This document shows positions 1-12,158 of a stretch of 64,000 nt of DNA, in pieces. The position numbers were made by a program, and so were the translations under genes. The stretch's first letter is position 1, and every line of letters begins with the position of its first letter. The stretch covers positions 30,070,001-30,134,000 of the forward strand of contig CM060733.1 in the NCBI GenBank assembly GCA_030704615.1, written 5' to 3'. Under the pieces are notes generated by a model. That model saw nothing but the letters and a program-made list of their open reading frames with translations. It was not told the DNA's origin and ran no database searches. The stretch is from Takakia lepidozioides. Lineage: Eukaryota > Streptophyta > Takakiopsida > Takakiales > Takakiaceae.

Positions 1-867
1 CTACTGAAGATATACTGTACATTCAGAGTCCCTCAGCAAATATCCTCACCTAGTCAACAAGTTTAGTGTCATTTAGCAGTGTTGCTTACTAAAGTGTCCC
101 AGCCCAAGCAGAGAGGAAAAACGGCAGAGATACTAATATCATTAGTATCAATTACATCATTAGTATACTCATTAGCTCTTACAAACCCGAAAGGTGACAT
201 GAACCCAAACCCAGGTCTACTGTAAACGTCACCCAACTGGAAGGAGAGGTCTGTGTTGCTCTCAGCTGCACAAAGTGGAAAATTTATTGTAAACACCTGC
301 CAGGATTAGTGAACAACTGGGGAATGCCTCCAACTGAATATTGGATAGTTTGTCGCAGAGCAAAAACATTGATAGCCTGTTCTGATCAATACAAGGCACA
401 GTTGTTCACCTTTTCACTTCATATAACAGTTTGAAATCAGTTCTAGTCAGGGAAACATGAGAAGAAGATTGAAGGGTTTGTTTACTGTCAGATGAATTTA
501 CAAAGCCTGGCGCCCATCGAGGGGCTATTGGTCAGTTGAAGGATTGACATGGTCTGTCACAAAATCTTAGTTACTCAGATTCGGCAACATGTCACCAGAA
601 TCAAGTAACCCTGCCAAAAAATCAACCCTTTGTTGAAAAATGATGACATAGCTGAGGTTGAATGACTCAGAAGATAGGTTACTTTGTGACGCATCATCCA
701 CCACTTTAGTCTTGGCATGGAGATAATTGGGCACCGCATAGATTCGCATACAGTGGTGCTGAATCCGGTAGTCTTGAGATTTAAGGGGCGATCTATAGAG
801 AGCAGGTGAAGGTCACAACCTACCGCCATGTGAGTGGGGCCAGTTCTCTGGTCGAGGAGCTGTTTTG
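1..867. other. Window edge, no gene recognised
   Basis: I see no convincing exon here. The stretch lies downstream of the minus-strand B3 gene and probably holds its 3' untranslated region and intergenic DNA. Short open frames exist on both strands but have no recognisable domain and overlap each other. Confidence 0.5.
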
Positions 868-3800
868 CTAGCTTAAGCAATGCTCCGATGTAGTTTCTGT
901 CTCACTGTTAAGGGGAACACTGACTTTTGACTGCTCAAGTCCATCATGGGTAATCTTTGTCTCCTTGCTTAAGATGGCCATCTCCTCTCGGTCTTCCTTT
1001 GTCTGCAGTCCACTGTCTTTTACTGAAGGTTTTCGGGCACCTACAATATCATTAGTACAAGTTTCTATGGAGCCATCCATGGCGTATGCTTCTGCCTCTT
1101 GTTTCTTCTTTTCTTGCTTCTGTTTTGTGGTGCTGGTGTTGACTTTTGCTGCTCCATGTGTACCTTCCATGCTTTTGCAAGTCTTGAGTTTCCCTCCTTT
1201 TGGAATGCTAAGCTGTGGCAAGTCAAACATCTGCAATGTTGTAGTCACCACCATTTTTTCGATTACATGTTTGGGTGGTAAATCCATGTGCCCCTTTCGA
1301 TTTTTTCCCAAGTTGAATTTTGCACTTCCACCTTCACCTTTTGGAGCTCTCTGCCGTCTGCTTGGAAGGTCTTTCGCAGACTTGAGAGCCTTAATGGGAG
1401 GCCCAACAATCCCTTCTACCACCCTGAAAATGTGAACTCGAAATGTGAAGTTATTTTTGTCGATCAGCTCAAACACGCACACATCAGAGTCCTCAAGACA
1501 ATGGTCAATTGCAAACCGTCTCCAGCCCCCACTGATACCTGCATGGGCCTCATTGATTACGAATGTGGCAGGGTAATTCTTTCCAGTATCATCGATTAAT
1601 GTGATTGGTGCCCGTTCTGAAGGCATCCATTCTCTTGCAAATTTTTTGGGTAGTCCCTGCATCACATCCATTTGATAGGGCTGTTGTGTTGAACTTGATA
1701 GGATTCCTTGTCTAAGATTCCATCTCTTCTGCGCTTCTGTTCTCTATACTGGCTCTCTCTGTCTCTCTGTCTCACTGTCTCACTCTTCCCTCATGTCATT
1801 CCCTGCTGTTGGCTTGCCATATCCTTACGACCATTGACCCCATGGGAAACTAACCCTCCTGGATCTCTGTTCCCTCTTGTTCCGCCCAAACTGGCACGGG
1901 GTCCATAGCCACAAGGCTACGGCAAACGTCTTTATGAGTACATTTTCTGTCTGTCTGTCTGTCTGTCTCACTTAAATGGATATGGCAAGGTTCGGGCTGA
2001 GTTTCATTGCAACCAGCTCCACGAAGCTTCTGATTCCACAGAAAGTATGCCCTCCATGGTACAGGATGGCATGACAGGGTGACAACAGGCCTATCGCAAC
2101 AATATCTCCAGCACAATCTAATGTGTAAAATTCTCTCTCCCTCCCTCTGTTATGATGTAGTCAAAAATGAAATTCCAATGGGGAGTTAAAGATTTAGCAC
2201 AGGAGCATCTCCTTCTCTCTCGATCCCATAGGCCCTCTGGAAATGCTGTGGAAGAAATTTCTCCTCGAGTTCTTTTCTGTCTCCCACAACTGTCCTATGA
2301 GACCATGTAAGATCCTCGCAATTGCTGTTTGCCAATTTTGCTTTTCCAGGGGGGGGACACAATGATAATTTTTATCTCAGACATTTCTAGCAGAAATCTA
2401 GCAGGGTCAGTAACTTACCAGCCAGAATCCGTTGTAGACATATGACTTGGACATCACCACCATTGTGTTGGGATTGGTAAGGCTCAATGCATTCTCACTT
2501 GCGGCGTCTAGAGCCGTTTTCTTCTCTAGGTCTGTTACAGGCCGGCGCTGAGAAACAAGGCCCTTCTCACTTGATCTTACTGGTGGAAGTAGAAGTTCTT
2601 CCTTAGCCAATTCCTCGACCTTGTGAAAATCAACTTCCTTTTTTCCAAGGATCCCACAACCTAGATGTTCAACTCCCCCACCTTGGACACTCGATGATCC
2701 AGTTGGTTTAAGTTGAAAACAGTTTTTTTTCACTTCTTGACAGCAAGTCTCCATTTCATCTCTCTCCTTCCGCTTCTCCCTTGGATTTGAAGCAGTAGGC
2801 AATTGAGTTCCACCACCATGATTGCCTTTCTTGTCTGTAGTTTTTCCCTTTTGTATAAAGACAGAAGGCCTTGGGGCAGTGACATGGTTACCAAAGTTGA
2901 TTGCTCTAAGAGCATTTTGTTTCTCACAGCCAGCCTCGTCAAAGATCTGGACTGTAAAACGTGAGATGTGGTTCAAAGAGAAGACAAGCTGGTCTCCAAT
3001 TTCGACACCATGGTCAATGACAAACTGTCCCCATCCTAGTGTCAAGGCAACCTTGCACTGTTGTTCTGCAGGCCTCACTTGTACTCGCCACAGTTGCCCA
3101 CTTGGTCCTTCCAGCCAGACGAATTGCACTGTGTCACCGTAGGTCTTCAAAAACACATTGGGGATCTGTAGTAAAATCCATAGCAAATAGTTTTCTTAAG
3201 CGATTCTTGATTTTGCAAGCTTTACACACCATCACTTTTGTGAAGCACTTGCTCCAAAAAAACAGAATGGATAACCATGTACACAGACGATGTCTAAATC
3301 CCATCTTCAATTAGAGTGATTGTCCTTTTGAGAGCCATTGCAGTTTGAACTACTGAGCATCTTAACAAATCAGAATCAAAACAGAATCGTTAGCAAGTAC
3401 TAACCTTCTGCAACTCTATTTCCAACCACTATCAGACCAGTGAGATTTTAGGGCAAAACGGCTGTTGAGCTTGGGGAGAACTCCACATTTAACCAGGCTA
3501 ACACCGACAACAGTGGGGCCTGCAACAAGCTCGCCCAGGCCCAGTTCTGTTGATGGGGCACAACGAGGGAGAACATTTAAAACTGTGAATGTGGTCTTGT
3601 ATCACCATTGATCGAAGATTAAAATCTCCAGGGTGATCATGTCATGGCCAACGCAAGAGGATAAGCGTGGTGACTCCTTGGACCCCGACTTACAGGCTTC
3701 CGATAACTATAAACTAAATAGAAAGAAAGTGCATTGACCGTTGACTGTCCCATAAGATTGGGTTCTACCTCAGCAGAATTCTGCGTGCAGCATATTACTC

Positions 3801-4020
3801 AGATTATTACGGATTGTCCATTCCAACATTTTGGGGAGACTGAGTATTTTGAGACACTTACCATCATAGATGTCTTCATACTTTCTACAAGCTTGATGAG
3901 AAACGATGGTTTATGCATGGGTCTCGCATCGCCCTCTCCTGGTCCGTGTATCTTGTAACAATTTCGGGTGCACATAGAGCATACTTGGAAATCCTTCCTT
4001 GGGGTCCCGCTAGTCGTCAT
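868..4020 (-). CDS. Two-domain B3 DNA-binding protein (REM-like), 3 exons
   Basis: This is a predicted plant-specific transcription-factor-type protein with two B3 DNA-binding domains, expected in the nucleus. Three exons read 4020-3862, 3165-2419 and 1656-868. All junctions are phase 0 with GT-AG borders, giving about 564 residues. B3 domain 1 spans roughly residues 38-135: it starts PSFLIKLVES, continues after the first intron as IPNVFLKTYGDTVQFVW, and includes GWGQFVIDHGVEIGD. B3 domain 2 spans roughly 286-380, with LPKKFAREWMPSE and GGWRRFAIDHCLEDSDVCVF. Both domains are split by an intron at the same place, just before the '(I/L)P..F' strand. The linker and C-terminus are Lys/Glu/Ser-rich and look disordered. 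Residues 13-18 contain a Cys-x2-Cys (VCSMC) of unknown role. A shorter paralog lies at 22047-22845. The start ATG is the first in an open exon; a further 5' exon cannot be excluded. Target genes cannot be inferred. Confidence 0.82.
1945..1969. repeat. (GTCT)n microsatellite in B3 gene intron 2
   Basis: Six or so uninterrupted CTGT/GTCT units sit in the intron between the second and third exons of the double-B3 gene. A CT-rich tract precedes it near 1735-1795. Confidence 0.8.
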
Positions 4021-6993
4021 GTGAACAGGCAGAACCGAAGAACAAATTCTTTAAGGCAATCCTACTGAGCACCTGGATTCAGTTTGCATTGTCCCAAGTG
4101 ACATGTTTCATCTTTCCGAATACTAGTGTGTACTCCGAGAGAGAAAAAAATCAAAATTTACCAAGAGACTTGACTTCTAATGTCAGATCAGGCTCGGTCA
4201 CTGCAATGAGAGAAAGCGGCTTACAGAGTAACCAGAGAGACACTTAAAATTCGACATTGGCGATACAATTCGTCTCATTGCACTCCTTTAAACCATATTT
4301 GTAGTTTACATGGAGATGTTTAAGCTCTCGAAGGACTTTCGCCAACTTGACATGGAGCGACCTTCGTTCCACCAATTTCAGCTGAAAGATATTGACTCGT
4401 AGAGACAAAATCAGCTGGCAGAAAATCAGTTGAGATGCCGAAGCTTGAACCTCACTAAATGCACATGCCGCAGACTCAGTGGAGAAAGATTAGAGACATG
4501 GATATGCACTAAGGTTCCAGACATCAGAAGCACTACAAGGAGCCAAATCTTAAAAGGAACAAATCTTCCCCTTCAAGGAAAACAGTTATGACGTAATACT
4601 GGACAGATCCTCCGGGAAAATGAACCAAAATTTGGCATGAGACTCACTGGCGCGACAATCAGAGCACCAATGTATCAAAGTGTGCAAATCAAAACCAAAA
4701 TGCCACATTGATCAGCTCAAACTCCCTTAAACAATGCTGATATTCAGCGAGTAACTTTTCTGAAGACATCCAAAGGTAGAGTGACACCAAAAGCGAGAAT
4801 TTGGGCTGACCTGGATGAGGAAATGGCCAGTCTAAACCCCCAACCCTAATTGAGAAGAGACAGGAAGTGTGAGAGACGAGCGAGAGAGAGAGAGAGAGAC
4901 AGCTGTACTGGCGATGGCGACCGGAGGACGGGGACGCAACGGTTGAGACGGATGATAAATGGCGTGTTTAATGTTTACGCGCGTCGTGGAGAGGGATGTA
5001 CTTTACATCCATCTAGTTTTAATGGACGAAGGAAGTTGGTCCGATGGTCGGCCCTGTCATAGGTAAGGGAAAAATAACCTTACAATGCCATGAAGGCTGA
5101 GGATTGAGGTTCCACTCCGATAAATAAATACCCGAATGTCAGTTATGAATAGCCGCTCCTGGGGCTAAGCTCTACTCCCAGACCAGGCTGACTGTTGTAC
5201 CAGCGAGCTGCAAGCTAGGTCCGAACAAAATACCTTCTAAGAGCAGGAAAGCAAGCAGGTGGCAGTGTCACCCAGCAGTGCAGAAGCGGGCAGAAGTGTT
5301 GATAGATCTTAGTGCCAATCAGGCGGATTCTTTCTTTCTTTGGGGAATCCTGCTACCAGGTTGGGGTGGTGTTATTATACTTTTCCCCTTCCCTTGTTTG
5401 GGCCCTTGAGCCTTCTGCAAGATTACTTACTTGGAAAGAGGTTAGAATTTCCTCTCATTGTAATTAAGGGGCCTGATTTGCGAGCGGTCCTTCCCAAGTG
5501 TTTACCTATAATATTCTTTAAAAAATAATGTAATAACTTAATGCAAGCATGTGATCTCTGGTAGCTGGGTATGTCGGATTCCTTTCTCTTAAATTTTGCA
5601 CATCCCCTCGAGAGTGACACCCAACACCGGAGACCACAAAGGAGTGACACGGACCAAGGTAACCTGGCACCTTACATTTGTTTAGGTAGTTGCAGTTTTC
5701 ATGTTTTAGCTTTACATCAAATCAACTTGAAGCTCAATAGTTTCTGGCACTTCTTTATTTGAGACATGAATTCTGTCAATAGAGGACAATGTAATCAGGC
5801 TCCCAATGCAGATGCACATGGCGTTTGCAGTCAGGCTAGCATTTGTTGGTATCCGGAGAGGAATTTCAAATCCTGAACTTCTAAGTATCCAGAACCGCCG
5901 CAGGTCAAAGATCCTGCTCCAACTGATACCAAAAAATGCAAACACACTAGTTTATATCAAGGGCTTTATACACTGACAACAGATGATGGAATTTTACTAA
6001 AAGATGTGTTTGGTGAACTATGCAATATGAAAGCACATTAATTAGGTGACTCCTATTGCCAAGCCCACATACTTCTTTCCCATATCAGTTACTCCCAATA
6101 TTTCATGGAAAATGAAATTTGGCTGTAAGCTTGAACTTATGGTTAAGTCTCATGACAAATGTGAAGGTCGTAAGTGACAAATACGTTAGAGAATGAGTGA
6201 TAGGCCTACCTGTCGTGAACATCCTGCCTGCCATGTACAAGCAAGACAATCAAAAGATTCCAAAACAATTTTTTTTCAGTTGGTGATGAAAGTAGTGTCG
6301 CAATTTCAACAGTATCAAGCCTTTTTGCTTTGAACCAAGATATAGATGTAGGTTGCAAGATCTTCAGAAAGAGATTACCACAGACACAGCTTGACCACCC
6401 ATCCTAAGTTCCACCCAGTAGACTAGTCACTCAATTGACATGAGATTGTCATATTGAGATATTAGACGGAGATTCATATGTGCAGGCCTAGTAGGCAAAG
6501 CTTCAGGACAACTTGACTAGACACAAACCTCATCAGCCACTATTGTACAACATGCCAAACTCTGGCGAAAAATGGTTCTAGGAATATGAGAATCGAAACT
6601 CATGGAGATTCTTACTAGTTGGTAACTCGAGTCACGATATTGACTTGGTCTATTCAATAGTCTGATGTTGCGAAACCTGTAGTTATCTCCCTTCGAAGCA
6701 AAGAATCCATTTGCGTTGAACATTTTGCACTTCGCTTTTACTGCACACAGCAAACAGCATATCAGTTACATGTCAAGCTTCTACTCCAACATATCATATT
6801 CCTATCTCTGAACAAATCCTCCATTGTAGGCTTTATCCTAATCTGTGTTAAGTAAACAAATGCAAAGGTGAAATATACCCACATTCACAATGTCTGTAGC
6901 CACCTGCATACTGTACATAAAAGAGCCATCAGCGTTTACAATGTTGATGTGCTTTGTTGTTGTATGCAATACTAAAGTGTGGAGAATACTCAC
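4021..6993. other. Intergenic DNA between B3 and CAX genes; possible CAX 3' exon
   Basis: This holds the 5' flank of the B3 gene and the 3' end of the CAX gene. A GA microsatellite occupies about 4880-4900 and could lie in the promoter or leader of the B3 gene. No strong protein domain was found. A minus-strand splice acceptor near 5917 (TTGGAGCAG followed by GATCTTTGA) would add a two-residue tail and stop to the CAX protein, but this is only one option. Confidence 0.45.
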
Positions 6994-9900
6994 ACTTGGG
7001 TCCAAATGAACAAAGAAGCTGGCACCCACTATCAAGTAGGACAACACCAACATCAGCCCTTTAAAGTAATTTGCGGTCCCCTCCTGTACCAACACCATGC
7101 AATGTTTGTTTAAGAGAAAGCTTTCAGAACCTGAAAAAATCAATATAAAAACAGGATGCATCTGGCATCTAACTCTCTCAAACCCCTTGCAACCGGGCAA
7201 AGCTGCAACATCTTCTGAGTACTTCTCTGAACTGGACCCACTGTCTATGGCCACAGTCTAATGCACACTCTTATAAATACAATTTCTCCTTCTCCAACGG
7301 ACCTGCCAACCAAGGAAGGAATAACTTCGTCCTTGCATGCAAGTACTACTTGCAGGTTGTATTACAACGAAAGTACACTGCATCTTTCAGCGGAGATGCA
7401 CACCTGAAGCATAAACGCAACTACAAGCACTGTGATGAAGAGAGTGGCGGTCTCAAACAGCTGGAAATTGAGGTCCATTTGTGTCCCCATAGGCCAACCA
7501 ATAACAACACAGAAGGGAATCTGCGGCAACCAACGTGTTAGATCCAACAGAGCAGCTCTATCAAGCTTGAAGATGAACAAAATGAGGATGCTTGTCAAAC
7601 TAAAATTGAAGAGATGGTGCATGGTGGCGGTTGAAATTGGACAAATTTATGGACGACATGGATTGCAACTTACCACAAACATGGATATTTGAGTAGACGA
7701 CCCGATAGCCACTCCTAGTGAAATGTCCTGAGATAAAATAACAAGAAGTCCATCAGCCAGACGAACTGAAAACGATAGAAATCTGTGTCTACTGTGGAAG
7801 AACATCTGTGCCGCAGATGCCCATCAGATTCCTCTAATATTGAATGTAACCTATTGTGAAATGGACTCGTCTTAGCATTTGGATACCCAAGACGGGACCA
7901 CTAGGAAACACGCCTAGAAATGACTCTCAAAATAATGCACAGCTATATCACTAAAGCTAAAAGCACCAAAGTTTAACAAGACTCACCAATTTATCTTTGA
8001 GAGCAAACATGATTGCACTTGCATGCTCAGCAGCATTCCCAACAATCGGTAATACTACCACACTCAGAAATGAAATAGGTACATTCCATGATTCTGAAGC
8101 ACCCTATCACATGAAAAACCAGGGTCAAGAAAGACATCAACAGTGATTGATTGACTCTCAACAGGTAGTTATATTTTGATGTAGCTCGAGCATACACTGC
8201 TCACAACATCATTGAAAAACCACCCAACCTGGCCTCCCATTGTCACATCACTTACAAACTACATCAAAGACTGCCAACAGGTATCCTTTGACTTCATGCA
8301 AGAAATCACAGATAATTGACGGACTGGCCCTGCAAGGATCCCAGCCACCTGGTGTTCACAGAGCGGAAGAAAGCTCAGCTGTCATGGGCACATGAAGTCC
8401 TAAATGGTTGAGGTCCAATGTGAGCAGGCATCTTGCGGAGAAGGAGCCCATGTGGAATACCATACTCCAACTCAAATTGTGTACAGAATAGGAGCTGAAG
8501 GTAGACTGCTTCATATGCTCACTGACCTCTATAGCACCAACAAGATACTCTGAAAGGATGGATATGAACACAGTCAAAACTGCCAGCCAGAAGATTGATG
8601 CCCAAAAGCCCACCAAACATTCTTCTTCCTCTGAGCTTGCATCACTCTCTCCCACATCCTGCACGTCAATTTTGACAGTAAAGGCAAGTCAGTGCAGCAA
8701 TCAGACAGATATTTTACATCCTGGTATGGCACAAAGACTTCATATCCTTCACTTTTGGAAGCATTCTTACAGGTTAAGTTAGCATAAGCCACCCTAAACC
8801 ATCCCTCTTCAAGTGTCTAAAATAAAGTCTAAAACTGCACTCTGCTGAAAATGAATCCTTATTCCCCACTTTCATGTCCAGAACTGTTAGGACCAAACTA
8901 AAAGCCAAAGACCTGTGTTTTTCTCAATCCCACGTACAGATGGAACACAATCTGGTATAAATTCACATGGGACACGATAAATCTGGGGGGTGTCCATGGG
9001 ATCAATACGAAGGATGACCAGCAATAACAGCATACCGATAGTTAGCTTCTCAAGCCTAGTCAGGTCCTCTAGACCAGAAATCCCTCCTTATCCTGATGTT
9101 AAATCACTTCCTATTGCAGGCAAGAGAACATGGACTTCACCTCCTCTAAATCATTGTATAGCTCTCTGTGGCTCCTGAGTTGGAAATAAAGGTAACAAGC
9201 GTATGCCAACAGCATGATGCAGCTGCTGAATCTTGACAAACTGAGCTCAGATTTCCCTACATGCAGCTCTGTACGCGTAGCCTGCAGGGCTGCAGGGAAG
9301 AGAAGACCCATGACTGCCATCAACAACAAGCCTGAGCTGACCTGAGCTGCTGCCTGCCTCACACCCAGGGCAACATGAAAGTTACTCAATATTTCCACAG
9401 GCTTAGTGGTGAATGCATTCATTCATGTTCACATCAACAGGTACCCATGAACAGTTGCAAGGGTGCAACCAGCAAATTGAACTTGATTGATATGAACCAG
9501 ACACTTCACTCAGTATTGGAAGGGTGGGTAAAATGTGGCAACATATGACAGTTCAGCCCACAAATCATGATTACCACAAGCATCCTGCTAATGCAGCTGC
9601 ATACTTCTCACAAAAGGTAATGTACAATGATATTATAGATACAAATTTCTGGAACAAACAGACTTTGCATCACCATATTGGAAAGAAACTATTACGCAAA
9701 GCATCTATCCTATAGGAGATGCACACTTAAATTGGAAACTATTTTAGAAACCATACCTTATTGAACTTTTGGTCTTTCTTTCTATGCGCGAGACCTCCAA
9801 AGAAAAAAGCACATCCCAGAACGAGCAGCATATTGGATAGAATGGAGCCCAAAAGTGACAATTGTACAACCCGTATCATATCATTGCGCAAGGCAAATAT

Positions 9901-12158
9901 GCAGATGATCATCTCCGTTGCATTGCCGAATGTTGCATTTAACAGCCCACCCACTGGAAAGTGCATTTGCACAAACCCTTCCCTGATCAGTATGTATGAC
10001 TAACGACACATCTCTATTATTTTCTTCCTCAAAATCCTCTCCCCCCCCCTGCCCCTACTCATTGGAAACCTGTATCTCCCAATGTAGAAATGCTGTATCT
10101 CCTAGAAGTAGCACATGGCCACAAAGCAAGCACCGACTGCACCAACAGGACTACTGTCACTACAAACTCTAATGATGGAATCAAAATGATTGTGAGGGCA
10201 CTAAATACAAAAGCTTAGTTTGATGTCTGCAGAATCAACTCCATGCACAGCCACTGTAACTAGATATCCTTAAGGCAAACTATGCCTTCATTTCCATAAA
10301 CATACAAATTGGCACAGAGCACAGTAAAGTTTCTCCACAAGATGACAGTTGTTGATACCTGTAGAGCCAGTGAAGAAAGACAACTGCCTGCACATGAGCA
10401 ATAAATCACAACATAAACATAAGGAAACAGGGAATCTTGACAAGAAGAGACCCTGGTAACCCAGTAATGACTTGACAATTTCTTGAAACAAGGATCTTCC
10501 ATAGAAAATACTAGACATACTTCTTTCAAGACAACAAACCTGGCAGAGTGCAAGCAAACAACTAATCACTCTTTTCGTATTTCTTCCAGCAGGGAATAGC
10601 CTCTTTCAGAAACCTCCCAATACACAGCTAAATGATCCCTGTGAATACTTGTAAACAATAGACAACTTACTCTGTAACAAAGCCGAGGCGCTCGGCTAGT
10701 GGAGCCATACCTAATAAACTGAGTAGAAAAACCCATCTCTGCACAGAAAAAGTGTCTCAATAACTGGATGGATAGATCAAATTAGTGGGAAAACTCACTC
10801 CGAAACTCTTATTTAACTCCTACTATACCCAAAATTGAAAAGCCTATCACTTCCAGAGGCAGTCCCGATTCCCTTCACAAGGAAAAAATCAGAGGGGAGA
10901 GAGAAACCCTGGTAAATTTACAGCAAATTACAGCAATTTACCACCTCACACTAGGAGCACGCATGCTGCAAGTAACAACTTAGCACCAGCACCAATGCAG
11001 TCTGTGGTCTTTCGGCACATCTCTATCAAAGCGCCACATGAACCAGGCTATTGTAGCTTCAGCATGAACTTTCAATCATTTTGCTTTTCAATACGTTCTC
11101 TGCAAACTATTTGACAGAAAAACACTTTGATGGGTTTCAGTTAAGGAGTCTTTTGAGCATCTCATGACTTGATTTCAAAATAAATAAACTAACACATGCT
11201 AGTGGCAAGACATGACAAGGGAAAGGAAATGCGTACATGCCCAAAATGCAAATGGACAGCCACCACGGCGAGGGGAATAGCTAGAAGCAAACTGTTGAGC
11301 TTGGTTCCGAAGACCACATGTCGCAAACTCTGGCATATGTACTTTCGCATCTTGCAGACTGCATTTCCCACCCTGCGCCTTTCACAGATACACTGCATAG
11401 GACCATCTAGGTGCCCATTCCCAGAGGCCTTTGTACAACTGTGATTTTTACATAACCTTGGGCTTGTTACCAGCGGCAGCTTCTCTGTTGCTCCCGGAAT
11501 GAGGCTCACATCTATAGGCATTAACTGATCACATGAAGAACAAGAACCCATATGTAAATGATACCTCCTGATAACACCAAGCATGCAACCAAACTACTGT
11601 GTGCACGCTCCAACCATCAACTCCAACCTCAACTGAACAACTCGAGGGTATATACAGGGACACAAACTGTGTAAGTACTTGATCTCATGATATAACAGTT
11701 AACTTCTCACCGAAAACCAATGCTCAGAACCTACTTTGATGATGACCTTCTGCAGTCCAGCAGGTTTACTGTACCAGTTCCAATGTCTAAGGTATAAAAG
11801 GCATGTGGCAGTTGAAAGCAATGCTCAAAATAACTTTACAGGCAAGCAGAAATATGCTGCTAAAGTGGCATCCCAAAATCAGCCAGCTACCAAAGCAGTC
11901 ATGCCATTGGATGCTTGTTACGCGTTTTAGAACTCTTCATTTGGACAGTTTCCACAGCTATGCTGCAGTCCACACTTACATAGCCAATTTTGGCTCCTCA
12001 AGCACTCATAGACTCCCCTAACCAGCTGTGTGCAGTAATTCCAACTTAAGCCACCAAGAACAAATACTCACTTCAACATTGACTCTACTGTCATCCAGGT
12101 GAAAGTGTCTCTTCAACTCGTCATAATTCTCTCCACAGTGCTGGCCAGCTCCGTCCAT
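6994..12158 (-). CDS. CAX: Vacuolar-type cation/proton exchanger (CAX), 11 exons resolved
   Basis: This is a membrane antiporter exchanging H+ for Ca2+ or other divalent cations; plant family members act mainly at the vacuole. Exons: 12158-12072, 11329-11237, 10738-10671, 10387-10359, 9953-9757, 9353-9141, 8658-8527, 8103-7987, 7727-7674, 7520-7404, 7083-6994. Phases join without a break, giving 399 residues before the unresolved tail. Landmarks in order: [12 protein letters not shown] (first membrane segment), [14 protein letters not shown], then the first ion-selective c-repeat [16 protein letters not shown], and [15 protein letters not shown]. An acidic loop follows ([11 protein letters not shown]), then the second c-repeat [33 protein letters not shown], and a final helix ending [16 protein letters not shown]. 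Both GNA(T/A)E signatures are intact, so the exchanger should be functional. The ATG at 12158 sits a few codons inside an exon preceded by a splice acceptor, so a leader exon is likely upstream. The last exon is uncertain: the frame may read on to about 6838 or splice further. Confidence 0.92.

Noticed and set aside
69-296. 75-residue minus-strand frame at the window edge
   Set aside because: No recognisable motif and no splice or neighbour support; probably chance in the B3 gene's downstream region.
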